Source: an uncultured Clostridia bacterium (GTDB taxonomy: Bacteria; Bacillota; Clostridia; Oscillospirales; Ruminococcaceae). Taken from it: a stretch of DNA of 33,444 nt. The DNA is taken from assembly GCA_947588775.1 (NCBI GenBank), contig CANPZQ010000002.1:1-33444 (forward strand). The letters are read 5' to 3'. Both the position numbers and the translations under genes were made by a program. Shown piece by piece: positions 16,289-25,853 of the stretch. Position 1 is the first letter of the stretch. Each line of letters begins with the position of its first letter. Below the pieces are notes generated by a model that saw only the letters and a list, made by a program, of their open reading frames with translations, did not search any database and had not been told where the DNA came from.

Positions 16289-17326
16289 TCAAAGTTTGTC
16301 AATCTCTTTAAGAAGCGCAGTCAGCGCGTCTTTTTCCGAAAATTTGCCTATTATCTCGTCTTTTTTGAAAATTACCGCGCAGCCGTCGCCGCCCGCAAGC
16401 CCTATATCCGCCTCGCGCGCCTCGCCGGGGCCGTTCACCACGCATCCCATAACCGCGACGGTTATGTCCTTGTCAATCCCTTTGACGGCCTCCTCGACCC
16501 TATGCGCAAGGCCGATTAAATCAATCTTCGTGCGCCCGCAGGTCGGGCAGGAAACAAGCTTCACGCCGCCGGTTTTTCCAAGCGCGCGCAGAATATCGAA
16601 CCCGGCCTCAACTTCCTTAACCGGGTCGTCGGTTAGCGAAACGCGAATCGTTTCGCCGATGCCGTCCGCAAGAAGCGAGCCTATGCCGATTGCCGACTTA
16701 ATCAGCCCCATTTTATATGTACCAGCCTCGGTGACGCCGAGATGAAGCGGGTGGGCGGTTTTTTCGGAAATAAGCCGGTACGCCGAAATCATCGTCGGTA
16801 CATCGGAGGATTTGAGCGAGATTACAATGTCCTCAAAGCCGAATTTTTCAAGCATCGCGGCCTCGTTCAGCGCACTCTCACAGAGTGCCTCGGCGGTCGG
16901 CGAGCCGTATTTTTCCAGAAGCCTCTTTTCAAGGGAGCCGGAATTAACGCCGATTCTTATCGGGATATGCCGGCGACGGCATTCGTCGGCGACAGCCTTC
17001 ACCCTGTCCTCGGAGCCGATGTTTCCGGGGTTGATTCTGATTTTGTCGATTCCCCTCTCGGCCGCCGCGAGCGCAAGGCGGTAGTCGAAGTGAATATCCG
17101 CGACGAGCGGAATGCTGATTTCGCGCTTTATGGCTTCAATCAGCGAAAGCGCGTTTTCGTCTGGAATCGAAACCCGGATAATCTCGCAGCCCGCCGCCTC
17201 GAGGGCTTTGGCCTGCGCGACGTTCCCCGAAACGTCAGTCGAGATTATGTTCAGCATCGACTGGACGTAGATATGCCGTCCGTCGAGTGTAAGGTTATTA
17301 AGCTTTACAGGTGAAATTTTACGCAT
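16289..17326 (-). CDS. ispG: (E)-4-hydroxy-3-methylbut-2-enyl-diphosphate synthase IspG (GcpE)
   Basis: IspG is the [4Fe-4S] enzyme of the MEP isoprenoid pathway that converts MEcPP to HMBPP. The 345 residues show an N-terminal TIM barrel ([37 protein letters not shown]) and C-terminal cluster ligands: Cys in [11 protein letters not shown] and Cys in [12 protein letters not shown]. Its ATG has GAGG upstream; it lies 11 bases after rseP and 10 before polC. Together with dxr and uppS in the same cluster it feeds undecaprenyl phosphate synthesis. Confidence 0.96.
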   Translation of the reverse strand: MRKISPVKLNNLTLDGRHIYVQSMLNIISTDVSGNVAQAKALEAAGCEIIRVSIPDENALSLIEAIKREISIPLVADIHFDYRLALAAAERGIDKIRINPGNIGSEDRVKAVADECRRRHIPIRIGVNSGSLEKRLLEKYGSPTAEALCESALNEAAMLEKFGFEDIVISLKSSDVPTMISAYRLISEKTAHPLHLGVTEAGTYKMGLIKSAIGIGSLLADGIGETIRVSLTDDPVKEVEAGFDILRALGKTGGVKLVSCPTCGRTKIDLIGLAHRVEEAVKGIDKDITVAVMGCVVNGPGEAREADIGLAGGDGCAVIFKKDEIIGKFSEKDALTALLKEIDKL

Positions 17327-17337
17327 GGCTGCCTCGC

Positions 17338-18393
17338 TCAGAATAATTTCAATATGTCAAAAACGGTTACGACGATCATCAGCCCGAAAAGAAGCATCAG
17401 CCCGACGAAATGAACCGTTCCCTCGACCTCAGGCTTCATCGGTTTGCGGCGAACGAGCTCGATTAACAGGAAGAACGCTCGCGCGCCGTCGAGTGCGGGA
17501 ATCGGCAAAAGGTTGAATATTCCGACGTTTATCGTGATGAACACGACGAACGACATCAGGTTAAGGAGCATTTCGCCGACCGAAACGCCCTGCGCCGTCG
17601 AGCCGACGACGCTGCCGATTTCGTTGACGATTCCGACGGGACCGGAGAGGTCGTTGATGGTGTACCGACCTCGCAATAAGTCAAAGAGCGAGAGCCAGAT
17701 TATCCTTGCGACGGAAACAAATTTCCGCACGGAGTAGCTTACAACTGTAAAGGGCGATACCTTTTCACCTAAAACGTAGAAGTCGATGACAAGGCTCTGC
17801 GCGCCTTCCTCGTCGGTTCTGCCGTCGAACGTCACGGCAGGGAGAGTAAGCTTTTCGCCGTTGCGTATTACCGTCATCTCAAAGACGCGGTCGGAGTCGA
17901 GCTGGAACTGGTAGGAGATGTCGGTGTCGCAGAAAACCCGCATTCCGTTTACGCGGATAATTTCGTCGCCGACCTCGAGCCCGCTGACATGCGACGGCGA
18001 ATCGTCGGCATAAAAGCCGGCGACCTTGGTCGTCGTAACGCCGTCCTCGAAGGAAGTCGCGATTATAAGTATCACGAAGCCCAGAATCAGGTTCATAAGC
18101 GCGCCCGCGCAGACAATTATAAGCCGCTGCCAAACCGGTTTTTGGCCGAAAGCGCGCGGGTCGACGCTCTCCGAGTCCTCCCCTTCCATCGAAACGTAGC
18201 CGCCGATGGGCAGGAGGCGGACGGAATATTTCGTTTCGCCCCTGCCGAAGCCGAAGAGCCTCGGACCCATTCCGAGAGAAAATTCATTGACTTTTACTCC
18301 GCAGAGCTTTGCCGCCGTAAAGTGGCCGGCCTCGTGGATAATGATTATTACGCCGAACACCAAAACGGCGATGACAATGTATAGTGCCGTCAA
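17338..18393 (-). CDS. rseP: Site-2 intramembrane zinc metalloprotease, RseP/RasP family
   Basis: The protein (351 residues) cuts membrane-embedded substrates such as anti-sigma factors and signal peptide remnants. The first helix carries the zinc site HEAGH (about residues 20-24) and a C-terminal helix the third ligand in NLLPIPALDG. One PDZ domain lies between (GLEVGDEIIRVNGM). GPVGIVNEIG is a family landmark. The start is TTG with AGGTG 7 bases upstream; no ATG fits. It lies between dxr and ispG, a standard clostridial order. Several membrane segments are visible. Confidence 0.94.
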   Translation of the reverse strand: MTALYIVIAVLVFGVIIIIHEAGHFTAAKLCGVKVNEFSLGMGPRLFGFGRGETKYSVRLLPIGGYVSMEGEDSESVDPRAFGQKPVWQRLIIVCAGALMNLILGFVILIIATSFEDGVTTTKVAGFYADDSPSHVSGLEVGDEIIRVNGMRVFCDTDISYQFQLDSDRVFEMTVIRNGEKLTLPAVTFDGRTDEEGAQSLVIDFYVLGEKVSPFTVVSYSVRKFVSVARIIWLSLFDLLRGRYTINDLSGPVGIVNEIGSVVGSTAQGVSVGEMLLNLMSFVVFITINVGIFNLLPIPALDGARAFFLLIELVRRKPMKPEVEGTVHFVGLMLLFGLMIVVTVFDILKLF

Positions 18394-18415
18394 GCTTACA
18401 CCTCATTCAAAAGCT

Positions 18416-19570
18416 TTATTTAAGCCGGTTTTCGTATGTTTTGATAACGTAGTCGCGCGCCTCGGACACAGCCTCGTAGACGTCCCCGGGGGTTCTTAAC
18501 GGCCTCGGGGAAATTGCTTTCAGCGCGCCCGAAACAAGCTCGCCTATCTGCAAAAAATTGATTTTTTCTGATAAAAACAGCGCGACCGCTTCTTCGTCGG
18601 CTCCGCTGACTATCGCTGGCGCGGTGCCGCCCTCTGCCGCCGCCGAAAGCGCGGATTTTATGCAGTCGAACGCCTCGAAGTCGGGCTTATAAAAGCTCAG
18701 CGAGCCGTAGTCCGTAAGGCTCAACGCCTTTACAGGGCTTTCAAGCCGCTCGGGGCAGGTCAGGGCGTACTGAATCGGCACCCGCATGTCGGGGACGCCG
18801 AGCTGCGCGATTACCGCGCCGTCGCGGAACTCCACCGCCGAATGAACGACGCTTTCGCGGTGAATAACTATCTCGATTTCGTCGGCCGAAACGCCGAAAA
18901 GCCGCATGGCTTCGATAAATTCAAGACCCTTGTTCATCAGCGTCGCCGAGTCTACGGTTATTTTTTTGCCCATTTTCCATGTCGGGTGGGCAAGTGCCTG
19001 CGAAACGGTGACGTTTTCAAGCTCCTTGCGGCGTTTTCCGAAAAACGGCCCGCCCGAGGCTGTTAAAATTATTTTTCTCAGGTCGCGGCGGCGCGAGCCC
19101 TGCAAACACTGGAAAATCGCGGAATGCTCGCTGTCGACCGGGTAAAGGTTTATGCCTTTACGCCTGACCGCCTCCATGACAATGTCCCCGCCGGCAACGA
19201 GGGCTTCCTTATTCGCAAGGGCGACGTCCTTTCCGGCCTCTATTGCCGCCAAAGTCGGCTTCAGGCCGATGGTTCCGACAACGCCGTTCAGGACAAGCTC
19301 CGCGCTGTCAAGCGTTGTGGCTTTACAGAGGCCGTCCATGCCGGTGACGATTTCCGCGCCGGTTTCCTTGGTCAAATCATAAAGCTTATCGGCAAAAGCC
19401 TCGTCGTAAACGCAAATCAGCTTCGGGCGGAACTCCTCCGCCTGTTTTGCGAGCAGCTCGACGTTTGAATGCGCGGCGAGGGCGGCGACCCGGATTCCGT
19501 GCATTCGGGCGACGTCGAGGGCCTGAACGCCGATTGCGCCGGTCGAGCCGAGAATTGAAACGGTTTTCAT
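18416..19570 (-). CDS. dxr: 1-deoxy-D-xylulose 5-phosphate reductoisomerase
   Basis: Dxr converts DXP to MEP with NADPH and a divalent metal, the first committed step of the MEP pathway. The protein starts MKTVSILGSTGAIG, the dinucleotide-binding motif. Catalytic and metal segments follow: ALANKEALVAGG, PVDSEHSAIFQCLQG, LTASGGPF, HPTWKMGKKITVDSATLMNKGLE. I start at the ATG at 19570, since the frame upstream runs through cdsA with no domain content; 384 residues is the usual size. The ATG lies 2 bases after the cdsA stop, with the GGTGGGA site inside the cdsA end. Confidence 0.96.
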   Translation of the reverse strand: MKTVSILGSTGAIGVQALDVARMHGIRVAALAAHSNVELLAKQAEEFRPKLICVYDEAFADKLYDLTKETGAEIVTGMDGLCKATTLDSAELVLNGVVGTIGLKPTLAAIEAGKDVALANKEALVAGGDIVMEAVRRKGINLYPVDSEHSAIFQCLQGSRRRDLRKIILTASGGPFFGKRRKELENVTVSQALAHPTWKMGKKITVDSATLMNKGLEFIEAMRLFGVSADEIEIVIHRESVVHSAVEFRDGAVIAQLGVPDMRVPIQYALTCPERLESPVKALSLTDYGSLSFYKPDFEAFDCIKSALSAAAEGGTAPAIVSGADEEAVALFLSEKINFLQIGELVSGALKAISPRPLRTPGDVYEAVSEARDYVIKTYENRLK

Positions 19571-19572
19571 AG

Positions 19573-20454
19573 CTATCCCACCAATACGAGAACTGCATAC
19601 ATGAACGGCGCGACGTAGATAACGCTGTCGAAGCGGTCCATCGCTCCGCCGTGGCCCGGCATTATGTTGCCGTAGTCTTTTATTTCGCATTCGCGCTTAA
19701 TCAGCGAAGCAATCAGGTCGCCCAAAAGTCCCAGAAGGCAGCAGACAACCCCGACGGCCGCGCAGAGAAGTATGTCAAGTACTTTTTCTTTACAGATATG
19801 ATTCGCAGCCGCCGCGAAGATTGCGAAAGCCGCGGCGTTTGTCACCGCTCCGCCGATTAAACCCTCCACCGTTTTTTTCGGGGAAATCGAGGGACAGAGC
19901 TTATGCTTGCCGCATAGCGTTCCCGCAAAATATGCTCCGCTGTCGGCGACCCACGAGCCCATGAAGGTCAGCGCGAGGTATGCGACCGACATCTTCCCGA
20001 AGCGCGAGGCTATCTCGCAGATTGAGCCCATGCAAAGGGAAATCAGAGCCGTGCAGGCGGCGCAGAGGTAAAACGCGCCGCCCGAAACCGTCCTGTGGCG
20101 GACAAGTAAAACCGTTGTAACGGTAACAATATATGCAAAAGCGGCAAAAATATACAGAACCGCCGCAAACACCAGCCACAGCGCGGGCGAGGCGTTTGTT
20201 TCGGAACCGATAAAAGAGTAAACCCGCCCGGGGTCGGGGAGAAAGCGAAGTATTACCGGCCAGAAAAGGGCGAACGCCGCGCTCGGGATAAGCAGGGTGA
20301 ACTCCTTTTCAAGCTTTTCGGCGCGAAAAAGCTCGCATACCATCAGCGCGCCGATAAGCCCGAAGGCGATGTTGAAAACCACAGTGTTGTGCAGCGCGAT
20401 TACCGCCGCCAAAAGAACCAGCGCGACCGCGCCGGAAATTATTCTTGTTTTCAT
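19573..20454 (-). CDS. cdsA: Phosphatidate cytidylyltransferase
   Basis: CdsA makes CDP-diacylglycerol from phosphatidate and CTP, the branch point of phospholipid synthesis, in the membrane. The 293 residues contain about eight hydrophobic segments. The family signature is clear near the C-terminus: DSGAYFAGTLCGKHKLCPSI, SPKKTVEGLIGG and the GHGGAMDRFDS motif with its metal-binding acids. The ATG overlaps the uppS stop (ATGA), indicating coupled translation. Confidence 0.95.
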   Translation of the reverse strand: MKTRIISGAVALVLLAAVIALHNTVVFNIAFGLIGALMVCELFRAEKLEKEFTLLIPSAAFALFWPVILRFLPDPGRVYSFIGSETNASPALWLVFAAVLYIFAAFAYIVTVTTVLLVRHRTVSGGAFYLCAACTALISLCMGSICEIASRFGKMSVAYLALTFMGSWVADSGAYFAGTLCGKHKLCPSISPKKTVEGLIGGAVTNAAAFAIFAAAANHICKEKVLDILLCAAVGVVCCLLGLLGDLIASLIKRECEIKDYGNIMPGHGGAMDRFDSVIYVAPFMYAVLVLVG

Positions 20455-21179
20455 TTTGCGTCACCAAACCTGCGGCTGCGCCGTGAAAATTCGGCGAGCG
20501 CAGCTTCCAGATCTTTCTTTGAAAAGTCACACCAGAGCGTGTCGGTGAAGTAAAGCTCGGCGTAGGAGTTTTCCCAGATTAAAAAGTTGGAAAGCCTGAG
20601 CTCCCCGCCCGTGCGAATCATCAAATCGACGTCGGGAACGCCGTCGGCTCTTAGCTCCCTGCCGAAAAGCTCCTCGGTTATGTCCTCGGGGGCGATTTTG
20701 CCGTCAAGGGCGAGCCGCGCGGTCTTTTGCGCCGTGCGGACGATTTCGTCGCGGCCGCCGTAGTTGATTGCGAGAGTTACGGTCATTCCGGTGTGGCCGA
20801 CGGAATTTTTCTCGCCGTTTTCCATTTTTTTGACGAGGTTTTCGGACAGCCGCTCACGGCCGCCGATGAACCGAAGGCGGATATTTTCGTCCTTATAGTT
20901 CACGAGGTCGTCGAGGTTATCCTCCAAAAGCTTCATCAGCGAGGATACCTCCTCCTCGGAGCGGGACCAGTTTTCGGTCGAAAAGCAATAAAATGTGGCG
21001 TATTTAACGCCGAAGGAATCGAGGTCGCGGATTATTCTGCGAAGGGTTTTAGCACCCTCGCGGTGTCCCGCTGTTCGCGGCAGACCGCGCTTTTTGGCCC
21101 ATCTGCCGTTGCCGTCCATTATTATCGCGACGTGCTCGGGAACCGACGCGGGTGCGGCTTCCTTTTTAATAAAGGGCAA
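20451..21179 (-). CDS. uppS: Undecaprenyl diphosphate synthase (cis-prenyltransferase)
   Basis: UppS elongates farnesyl diphosphate with isopentenyl units to make the lipid carrier for peptidoglycan and surface glycans. The 242 residues contain HVAIIMDGNGRWAKKRGLPR (catalytic Asp in MDGNGRWA), GHREGAKTLR, FSTENWSR, and the C-terminal DLMIRTGGELRLSNFLIW and AELYFTDTLW. The start is TTG with AAAGGGGG about 8 bases upstream; the neighbouring gene ends well before it. Confidence 0.95.
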   Translation of the reverse strand: MPFIKKEAAPASVPEHVAIIMDGNGRWAKKRGLPRTAGHREGAKTLRRIIRDLDSFGVKYATFYCFSTENWSRSEEEVSSLMKLLEDNLDDLVNYKDENIRLRFIGGRERLSENLVKKMENGEKNSVGHTGMTVTLAINYGGRDEIVRTAQKTARLALDGKIAPEDITEELFGRELRADGVPDVDLMIRTGGELRLSNFLIWENSYAELYFTDTLWCDFSKKDLEAALAEFSRRSRRFGDAK

Positions 21180-21255
21180 GCTCTTAGCCCCCTTTCGGAA
21201 AATTCGGGGCGCAGAAGCGGGAAAGCCCCGCCCTGCGCGCCGGGATATATCTGTA

Positions 21256-21810
21256 TCAGACGGTCATTATTTCCTTTTCCTTGACTGCGACCGCTTCGTC
21301 GATATTTTCGATGTACTTGTCGGTGAGCTTCTGGATGTCCTTGTCGAAGAGCTTTACGTCGTCCTCGGTGAGCTCGCCGTTCTTTTTCATGGTTTTAACC
21401 TTGTCGTTTGCGTCGCGGCGGATGGCGCGGATTGCAACCTTTGAGTCCTCGCCGAGCTTTTTAATGTTCTTGGAAAGCTCCTTGCGGCGTTCCTCGGTCA
21501 GCTGGGGGAAGGTGAGGCGGATTACCGAGCCGTCGTTTGCGGGGTTGATGCCGAGGTCGCTCGCCTGAATCGCCTTTTCGATAGCTTTGAGCGACGACTT
21601 GTCCCACGGCTGGATTACGAGAACCCTCGCGTCGGAAACGGATATTGCCGCCATCTGCTGAATCGGGGTCGCGGTGCCGTAATAGTCGACGGTGATGCGG
21701 TCCAAAACCGCGGGATTTGCGCGTCCGGCGCGGATTGCCGCAAAGTCGGAGGCGAGAACCTTCATCGTCTTTTCCATTTTCTCCTTGGAAACGTTCAGAA
21801 CTTCTTTCAT
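21256..21810 (-). CDS. frr: Ribosome recycling factor
   Basis: RRF splits the post-termination ribosome with EF-G. The 184 residues have the family pattern: [58 protein letters not shown] and [20 protein letters not shown] precedes the ATG. It lies between pyrH and uppS, the standard order. Confidence 0.97.
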   Translation of the reverse strand: MKEVLNVSKEKMEKTMKVLASDFAAIRAGRANPAVLDRITVDYYGTATPIQQMAAISVSDARVLVIQPWDKSSLKAIEKAIQASDLGINPANDGSVIRLTFPQLTEERRKELSKNIKKLGEDSKVAIRAIRRDANDKVKTMKKNGELTEDDVKLFDKDIQKLTDKYIENIDEAVAVKEKEIMTV

Positions 21811-21856
21811 TTTAGTTGCTCCTTTCAGATTGGTTTAATATATTTTACGGAATTTA

Positions 21857-22561
21857 TCATTTCACGAGCGTTCCGACGTTTTCGCCCATGCAGGCGCGGT
21901 AGATGTTGTCTGGGTCCTCAATCGAGAAAACTATAATCGGGATATTGTTGTCGGAGCACATCGCGGCGGCGGTGGAATCCATCACCCCGAGGTGCTGCGT
22001 TAAAACGTCGTCGAGCTTCAGGGTGTCGTATTTTACGGCGTTGTCGAACTTATGCGGGTCCTTGTCGTATACGCCGTCTACCATGGTTGCTTTAAGCATC
22101 ACGTCGGCCTCGATTTCGGCGGCGCGAAGGCTCGAGGCGGTATCCGTCGAGAAGAAGGGACTTCCGGTTCCGCAGCCGAAGATTACGACCCTCCCCTTTT
22201 CAAGATGGCGAATGGCGCGGTTTCGGATATAGGGTTCGGCAATCTGCTGCATAAAAATCGAGGTCTGAACCCTTACGTCAACGCCCATCGATTCCAGAAC
22301 GTCGGCCACTGCAAGTGCGTTCATCGCGGTCGCGAGCATACCGATATGGTCGGCGCGGGTGCGGTCCATTGTTCCCGAAGAGCGGCCGCGCCAGAAATTC
22401 CCTCCGCCGACGACGATACCGATTTGAACGCCGGCGTCGTAGGCTTTTTTGATTCCGGAGCAGATTTTTTCAATCACCCCGAAGTCGAGGCCGTTGTGTT
22501 TTTCCCCGGAAAGGGACTCGCCGCTGAGCTTTAAAAGGACTCTTTTGTATGCAGGTGCCAT
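21857..22561 (-). CDS. pyrH: UMP kinase
   Basis: PyrH is the hexameric bacterial kinase that makes UDP from UMP, typically activated by GTP and inhibited by UTP. The 234 residues show [38 protein letters not shown], and the C-terminal [14 protein letters not shown] and [10 protein letters not shown]. It is the first gene of the pyrH-to-polC cluster, with GAGGAATG before the ATG and a clear promoter upstream. Confidence 0.97.
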   Translation of the reverse strand: MAPAYKRVLLKLSGESLSGEKHNGLDFGVIEKICSGIKKAYDAGVQIGIVVGGGNFWRGRSSGTMDRTRADHIGMLATAMNALAVADVLESMGVDVRVQTSIFMQQIAEPYIRNRAIRHLEKGRVVIFGCGTGSPFFSTDTASSLRAAEIEADVMLKATMVDGVYDKDPHKFDNAVKYDTLKLDDVLTQHLGVMDSTAAAMCSDNNIPIIVFSIEDPDNIYRACMGENVGTLVK

Positions 22562-22595
22562 AATATCACATTCCTCATTTAATTTTTATATATCT

Positions 22596-22624
22596 ATTTT
22601 ACACTAAAACTTGGTGAATGTAAA
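22596..22624 (-). promoter_or_regulatory. Sigma-A promoter of the pyrH-frr-uppS-cdsA-dxr-rseP-ispG-polC cluster
   Basis: TTTACA (22624-22619), 17 bases, TAAAAT (22601-22596) on the minus strand; the start would be near 22589, about 28 bases before the pyrH ATG. Confidence 0.75.
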
Positions 22625-22634
22625 GACGTTTCGG

Positions 22635-22672
22635 GAAAAATTTTCGCCCGCACCTAATTTTTGGCGCGGGCG
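22635..22672 (-). terminator. Probable intrinsic terminator of the der-plsY-gpsA transcript
   Basis: On the minus strand CGCCCGC (22672-22666) and GCGGGCG (22651-22645) form a 7-bp stem with a 14-base loop, followed by AAAATTTTT. It lies directly upstream of the pyrH promoter. Confidence 0.5.
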
Positions 22673-22699
22673 GGACTTTGAAGGGATTGTGCGGGAGGA

Positions 22700-22776
22700 G
22701 GGGCGAAGCCCCCGCCGGCCGAAGGCCGGCGCGCCGCCGCAGGCGGCGGTGCGCGAAGCGCACGGGGCTTCGCCCC
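22700..22776. repeat. Cloverleaf-forming GC-rich palindromic element
   Basis: A closing stem of 13 bp (GGGGCGAAGCCCC at 22700-22712 with GGGGCTTCGCCCC at 22764-22776) encloses three perfect hairpins with 3-base loops: 22714-22730 (7 bp, GAA loop), 22732-22748 (7 bp, GCA loop) and 22749-22763 (6 bp, GAA loop). Each outer arm is itself a 5-bp hairpin. There is no reading frame. It looks like a REP or miniature interspersed repeat; only one copy is in the window. It lies in the gap between the gpsA stop and the pyrH promoter. Confidence 0.7.
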
Positions 22777-22833
22777 GGTAAGAGGCAGAAAACTCCGGCA
22801 GGATAAAAGGCGGGTGAGAGAGCCTCCCCGGGT

Positions 22834-23829
22834 CTACTCGCTCCCCGTCGGGCGGCTCATAAGGTCGATAATCCCCTGCCGGACGGGCTGGCCTTTAAAG
22901 AGGATTTCGTTTATCTCCTCGGTTATCGGCATAGAAACGCCGAGCTTTCCCGCAAGCTCCAGCGTCGCCTTCGCGCAGGCGTAGCCCTCGACCGTTCCGG
23001 TTCTGCGGACGGCCTCCTCGGGCTCGATTCCCTGCCCGATAAGAACTCCGGCACGGTAGTTTCGCGAATGAATGCTCGTACAGGTTACGACGAGGTCGCC
23101 GAGCCCCGCAAGCCCCGAAAACGTCCTTGGCTTGCCGCCGAGAGCCTCGCCGAGGCGGGAAAGCTCCGAAAGCCCGCGGGTTATAAGCGCGGCCTTGGTA
23201 TTGTCGCCGAGCCCGAGGCCGTCGGTTACGCCGCAGCAGAGCGCGATTACGTTTTTAACCGCGCCTCCGATTTCGCAGCCGATAACGTCGTCATTGACAT
23301 AGAGCCGCAGGGTGTTGTCGGAAAACGCCTGCTGAATCATCACTGCGGCGTCGCGGTTTTCGGAGGCGACCGCAACCGCGGTCGGGATTCCCCTGCCGAG
23401 CTCCTCGGCGTGGGAGGGGCCGCTCATCACGACAATCGTGTTTTCCGGGAATATTTCGGAAATTATCTCGCTCATTCGCTTAAGCGTTCCGCCCTCGAGG
23501 CCCTTCGCCGTGCTGACAAGGATGCTTTCCCGGGAAATATGCGGCTTCGCCTGCTCGCAGACGGAGCGCACAAACGCCGTCGGTATGCCGATTAAAACGA
23601 TGTCCGCGCCCGTCGCGCAGCTAATATCGGTGGTGAGGGCGACGGATTTCGGTATCTGAACCCCGGGGAGCTTCGCCTTAAGCTCGCCGGTCCGCTTTAT
23701 CGCGTCGATTTCGTCTTTAAACGCGCTCCAGACGGTGACGGAGTGTCCGAGGCGGTCGCAGGTGCATGCAAGCGCGAGCCCCCAGCCGCCGGAGCCGAGA
23801 ATTGTAATCCTTTTTTTGTCCACGTTCAC
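22834..23829 (-). CDS. gpsA: Glycerol-3-phosphate dehydrogenase (NAD(P)+)
   Basis: GpsA reduces dihydroxyacetone phosphate to sn-glycerol 3-phosphate, the backbone for phospholipids and the substrate for PlsY encoded next to it. The 331 residues show the Rossmann motif ILGSGGWGLALA (usual form GxGxxG), VMSGPSHAEELGRGIPTAV, the catalytic Lys in IGGAVKNVIAL, and GLAGLGDLVVTC. The start is GTG overlapping the plsY stop (GTGA), with GGGGGAGG upstream. It is the last gene of der-plsY-gpsA. Confidence 0.95.
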   Translation of the reverse strand: MNVDKKRITILGSGGWGLALACTCDRLGHSVTVWSAFKDEIDAIKRTGELKAKLPGVQIPKSVALTTDISCATGADIVLIGIPTAFVRSVCEQAKPHISRESILVSTAKGLEGGTLKRMSEIISEIFPENTIVVMSGPSHAEELGRGIPTAVAVASENRDAAVMIQQAFSDNTLRLYVNDDVIGCEIGGAVKNVIALCCGVTDGLGLGDNTKAALITRGLSELSRLGEALGGKPRTFSGLAGLGDLVVTCTSIHSRNYRAGVLIGQGIEPEEAVRRTGTVEGYACAKATLELAGKLGVSMPITEEINEILFKGQPVRQGIIDLMSRPTGSE

Positions 23830-24506
23830 TCGTCCTCCCCCTTTTTATGGAAGTAAAATTTTTTCTCGGTGCCTTCCCAAAGATGGCGGATATTCGGAAA
23901 ATGCCTTGTATAGCATATGACGAATACCGGCAGGATTATAAGAAGGTGCAGGCCGATATTCTCGTAGCTTCCGCCGAAATACGCGTTTGAAAGGTTCTGC
24001 CACAAAAGCGTGAATACCGGATACCCAACGCATGCGGCGAGAGAGCCTACCGAAATATACTTCGTCGACGCTACCAAAACTATAAAAACTATCGCTTCGA
24101 GCAAAAATACCGCCGGGTCGGTTAGAAGCATACATACCGCCCCGAGCAAAATCCCCTTGCCGCCGTGAAATTTATAGAACACGGGATAGCAATGCCCGAC
24201 TATAACGCAGAGCATGGAAATCATCGTCACCGACAGAACGTCGAGCCCGAAGTCCTCAAAAACGGGGAGCCTCATCACAAGGCGCGTTCCGAATACGACG
24301 ATTACGCACTTCATCAAATCCATCGCGACCGTCGCGGCGGCGGCGACGGGGCCGAAGCAGCGGTAGACGTTTGTAAGCCCGGCGTTGAAGCTTCCGTATT
24401 CGCGGATGTCCTTACGCTTGATTAAATATGTGCATATAATCGCGGAATTGAGGCTGCCGATTATATATGACAGGATAAATACCGCTGCAAGAATTATCGC
24501 TTTCAT
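23826..24506 (-). CDS. plsY: Acyl-phosphate:glycerol-3-phosphate acyltransferase PlsY
   Basis: PlsY puts the first acyl chain on glycerol 3-phosphate using acyl phosphate. The 226 residues have several membrane segments and the three short family motifs: SFNAGLTNVYR (usual form SGNxGxTN, so the Gly is Phe here), KFHGGKGILLGA, and the N-terminal IGSLNSAIICTYL. The C-terminus is about 20 residues longer than usual and charged (TEKKFYFHKKGEDE). It lies 12 bases after der and overlaps gpsA, which makes its co-substrate. Confidence 0.92.
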   Translation of the reverse strand: MKAIILAAVFILSYIIGSLNSAIICTYLIKRKDIREYGSFNAGLTNVYRCFGPVAAAATVAMDLMKCVIVVFGTRLVMRLPVFEDFGLDVLSVTMISMLCVIVGHCYPVFYKFHGGKGILLGAVCMLLTDPAVFLLEAIVFIVLVASTKYISVGSLAACVGYPVFTLLWQNLSNAYFGGSYENIGLHLLIILPVFVICYTRHFPNIRHLWEGTEKKFYFHKKGEDE

Positions 24507-24518
24507 TTTTGCTCTCCC

Positions 24519-25853
24519 CTATTTTGTGTCTGACGAATCGCGTTCGCGGACTATAATCCTCACCGGGGTTCCGATAAGTCCACCGTAAACCTCGCGAATC
24601 TGGTTTTCGATATACCGCTGATAGCTGAAATGGAAGAGCTCGGCGGAGTTTACGAACATTACAAAGGTCGGCGGGTTCGACGAAGGCTGGGTCATATAGT
24701 AAATCTTTAGCCTTCTTCCCTTGTCCGACGGCGGCTGCACGCGCTCGGTGGCGTAGGCAAGAATGTCGTTGAGCCTTCCCGTAGAAATTCTAAGAGAATT
24801 GTTCTCACGGACGGTGTTTATAAGCTCAAAGAGCTTGTTGAGCCGCTGGCCGGTCTTTGCGGAGATAAACACAAACGGCACATAGTCCATAAAGCCTAAG
24901 TTTGCCTTGAGTTTTTTTGTGAACTCGTCCATCGTGTTGGTTTCTTTTTCGATTAAATCCCACTTGTTGACCGCGACGATACAGCCCTTGCCCTGCTCGT
25001 GGGCGTAGCCCGCAACCTTAGAATCCTGCTCGGTGAAGCCGACGGACGCGTCTATTACGATAACCGCAACGTCGGCCCTGTCGACCGCCATATAGGAGCG
25101 CAGAACGCTGTAATGCTCGATATTTTCAAAAATTTTGGATTTTCGGCGTATTCCCGCGGTATCTATAAAAGTATATTTCCCGAAGGAATTTTCGACGTAT
25201 GCGTCGGTGGCGTCGCGGGTTGTTCCAGCGATGTCGGTGACAATCGCCCGCTCCTCGCCGCATACCGCGTTTATAATCGAGGACTTGCCGACGTTCGGCT
25301 TTCCGATTACGGCAACCTTAACGGTATCGTCGCCGCTCTCATCGCCCTCGTTTTCGGGAAGGCTTTTTACCACCTCGTCCAGAAGGTCGCCGGTGCCGGT
25401 TCCGTGGACGGAGCTTACGGCTATCGGGTCGCCGAGGCCGAGGTTGTAAAATTCATAGAATTCCGGCGGAGCCTCGCCGGGGCGGTCGCACTTGTTCACG
25501 CAAAGAACTATCGGCTTTCCGCACTTTTGAAGCATCGACGCGACGTCGTAGTCGTTCGCGGTTACGCCGCAGCGAACGTCGGTTACAAGTATTATCACCG
25601 AGGCGGAGTCTATCGCGACCTGCGCCTGACGGCGCATCTGGGAAAGTATTCTGTCGTCGGACTTCGGCTCGATTCCGCCTGTGTCGACAAGCATAAACTC
25701 CCGCCCCGCCCAATCGCACTTCGAGTAGATTCTGTCGCGGGTGACGCCGGGGGTATCGTCGACAATTGAAAGCCGCTGTCCTATGAGGCGGTTAAAGAGC
25801 GTCGATTTGCCGACATTCGGCCTTCCGACAACCGCTACAACGGGTAAAGCCAC
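24519..25853 (-). CDS. der: Ribosome-associated GTPase Der (EngA)
   Basis: Der acts in late 50S assembly. It has two tandem GTPase domains: G1 motifs GRPNVGKSTLFN (about residues 10-21) and GKPNVGKSSIIN (about 180-191), G3 DTPG/DTGG and DTAG, G4 NKCD and NKWD, plus the C-terminal KH-like domain. The 444 residues are typical. The start is GTG with GGGAGG 7-8 bases upstream; a nearby ATG is out of frame. No clear promoter was seen in the 117-base gap to rpmF, only a terminator and an imperfect hairpin. Confidence 0.97.
   Translation of the reverse strand: MALPVVAVVGRPNVGKSTLFNRLIGQRLSIVDDTPGVTRDRIYSKCDWAGREFMLVDTGGIEPKSDDRILSQMRRQAQVAIDSASVIILVTDVRCGVTANDYDVASMLQKCGKPIVLCVNKCDRPGEAPPEFYEFYNLGLGDPIAVSSVHGTGTGDLLDEVVKSLPENEGDESGDDTVKVAVIGKPNVGKSSIINAVCGEERAIVTDIAGTTRDATDAYVENSFGKYTFIDTAGIRRKSKIFENIEHYSVLRSYMAVDRADVAVIVIDASVGFTEQDSKVAGYAHEQGKGCIVAVNKWDLIEKETNTMDEFTKKLKANLGFMDYVPFVFISAKTGQRLNKLFELINTVRENNSLRISTGRLNDILAYATERVQPPSDKGRRLKIYYMTQPSSNPPTFVMFVNSAELFHFSYQRYIENQIREVYGGLIGTPVRIIVRERDSSDTK

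Noticed and set aside
22677-22833. A coding gene in the gap between pyrH and gpsA
   Set aside because: The sequence is dominated by palindromes and has no frame with a start and ribosome-binding site.
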